Under the pieces are notes generated by a model. The model searched no databases, was not told the DNA's origin, and was given only the letters and a program-made list of their open reading frames with translations. A stretch of DNA of 23,860 bases from Brevibacterium sp. p3-SID960 (GTDB lineage: Bacteria; Actinomycetota; Actinomycetes; Actinomycetales; Brevibacteriaceae): positions 1 through 23,860 of the forward strand of contig NZ_JALXKS010000044.1 in NCBI RefSeq assembly GCF_025144725.1, read 5' to 3'. Shown piece after piece: positions 23,550 to 23,860 of this stretch; the stretch's first letter is position 1, and every line of letters starts with the position of its first letter. The position numbers and the translations under genes are program-made.

Positions 23550-23860
23550 CTAGGTGAAACGGCCGACGGTGCGGTTGAAACCCGGCGGCGCTGATTCGAG
23601 CCAGGAGGCCAGAGCGGCCAGCGCCTCGTAGTCGAGGGCCAGCCGGGTCTGATGGGTTGAGCCGTCAGCTGCGACGCAGGCGGCTGTCACGATGACAGCA
23701 CCGGGCATGACGGCATAGCGCTCAGCGGAGTCCGGCTCTTCGCGCCGGATGATCTCCATGTCCTGCCGCGGCAGAGTCACCGCCGGCGACCGGGTGAGGC
23801 TGAAGATCGGGTACCAGTCGAGTGAGGTGATCGTGAAGACCGCCACACCCAAACGCCAGC
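23550..23860 (-). CDS. DUF2550 family protein (3' part; start outside the window)
   Basis: The visible 102 codons encode WRLGVAVFTITSLDWYPIFSL, TLPRQDMEIIRREEPDSAE and FNRTVGRF before TAG at 23550. The WRLG...LEWY.vFSL and dleI..REPdsaE pattern is that of DUF2550, a small actinobacterial protein normally starting with one membrane helix and encoded between the ATP synthase epsilon gene and murA. The frame is still open at the window edge and the conserved N-terminal helix is missing, so the TTG at 23852 is not taken as the start. Function is unknown; the gene order with murA suggests a cell-envelope link. Confidence 0.75.
   Translation of the reverse strand, partial: WRLGVAVFTITSLDWYPIFSLTRSPAVTLPRQDMEIIRREEPDSAERYAVMPGAVIVTAACVAADGSTHQTRLALDYEALAALASWLESAPPGFNRTVGRFT

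Noticed and set aside
1..23860. CRISPR arrays, tRNA or rRNA genes, riboswitches and tyrosine integrases
   Set aside because: No regularly spaced repeats, no cloverleaf or conserved rRNA stretch, no known riboswitch core and no integrase motif were seen on either strand.

Overview
The window reads as a high-GC actinobacterial chromosome, most likely Micrococcales and plausibly Brevibacterium. The evidence is the right-hand housekeeping block: a DUF2550 protein, a mycobacterial-type MurA with Asp in place of the catalytic Cys, the actinobacterial mismatch endonuclease NucS, an actinobacterial-type acetyl-CoA acetyltransferase and a DivIVA-like coiled-coil protein. The genus is an inference from gene content; no rRNA or tRNA was seen.

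Left and centre (about 185-17780) look like an acquired, mosaic region. At the left edge a biotin-carboxylase N-terminal coding stretch stops abruptly at 183-185. Next to it lies a tight five-gene operon on the minus strand, transcribed from about 13500 down to 204. In transcription order it holds: (1) a 1597-residue protein joining an N-terminal sacsin/Hsp90-type (GHKL) ATPase to a C-terminal superfamily 2 helicase; (2) a compact UvrD-like superfamily 1 helicase; (3) a DrmA-type helicase; (4) a DrmB-type DUF1998 protein; (5) a cytosine-C5 DNA methyltransferase (DrmMII-like). Junctions are an 8-nt overlap, an ATGA overlap, a 1-nt gap and a 75-nt gap. DrmA, DrmB and a C5 methyltransferase are hallmarks of DISARM anti-phage systems. 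The phospholipase-D-like DrmC is absent, and two extra ATP-driven proteins lead the operon, so this looks like an unusual DISARM-related defence variant. An HNH nuclease-family gene with a V-for-H change in its active site is divergently transcribed beside it.

Further right (14645-17780) is a recombination zone. It holds a carboxylesterase whose 3' end is cut by an ISL3-family transposase fragment, a small serine resolvase, a 54-residue Cys-rich protein, a degenerate second copy of the resolvase C-terminus, a strong hairpin, and a tandem pair of thiamine-binding-family genes in which the thiolase-proximal copy is truncated.

From about 17784 to the end the content is housekeeping: acetyl-CoA acetyltransferase (-), divergent DivIVA-like protein (+), a small HNH-like zinc protein (-) divergent from nucS (+), then murA (-) and the 3' part of a DUF2550 gene (-) running off the window. 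NucS probably has a leaderless transcript. Functionally the window joins a candidate phage-defence island to cell-wall, mismatch-repair and acyl-CoA genes of the core chromosome.
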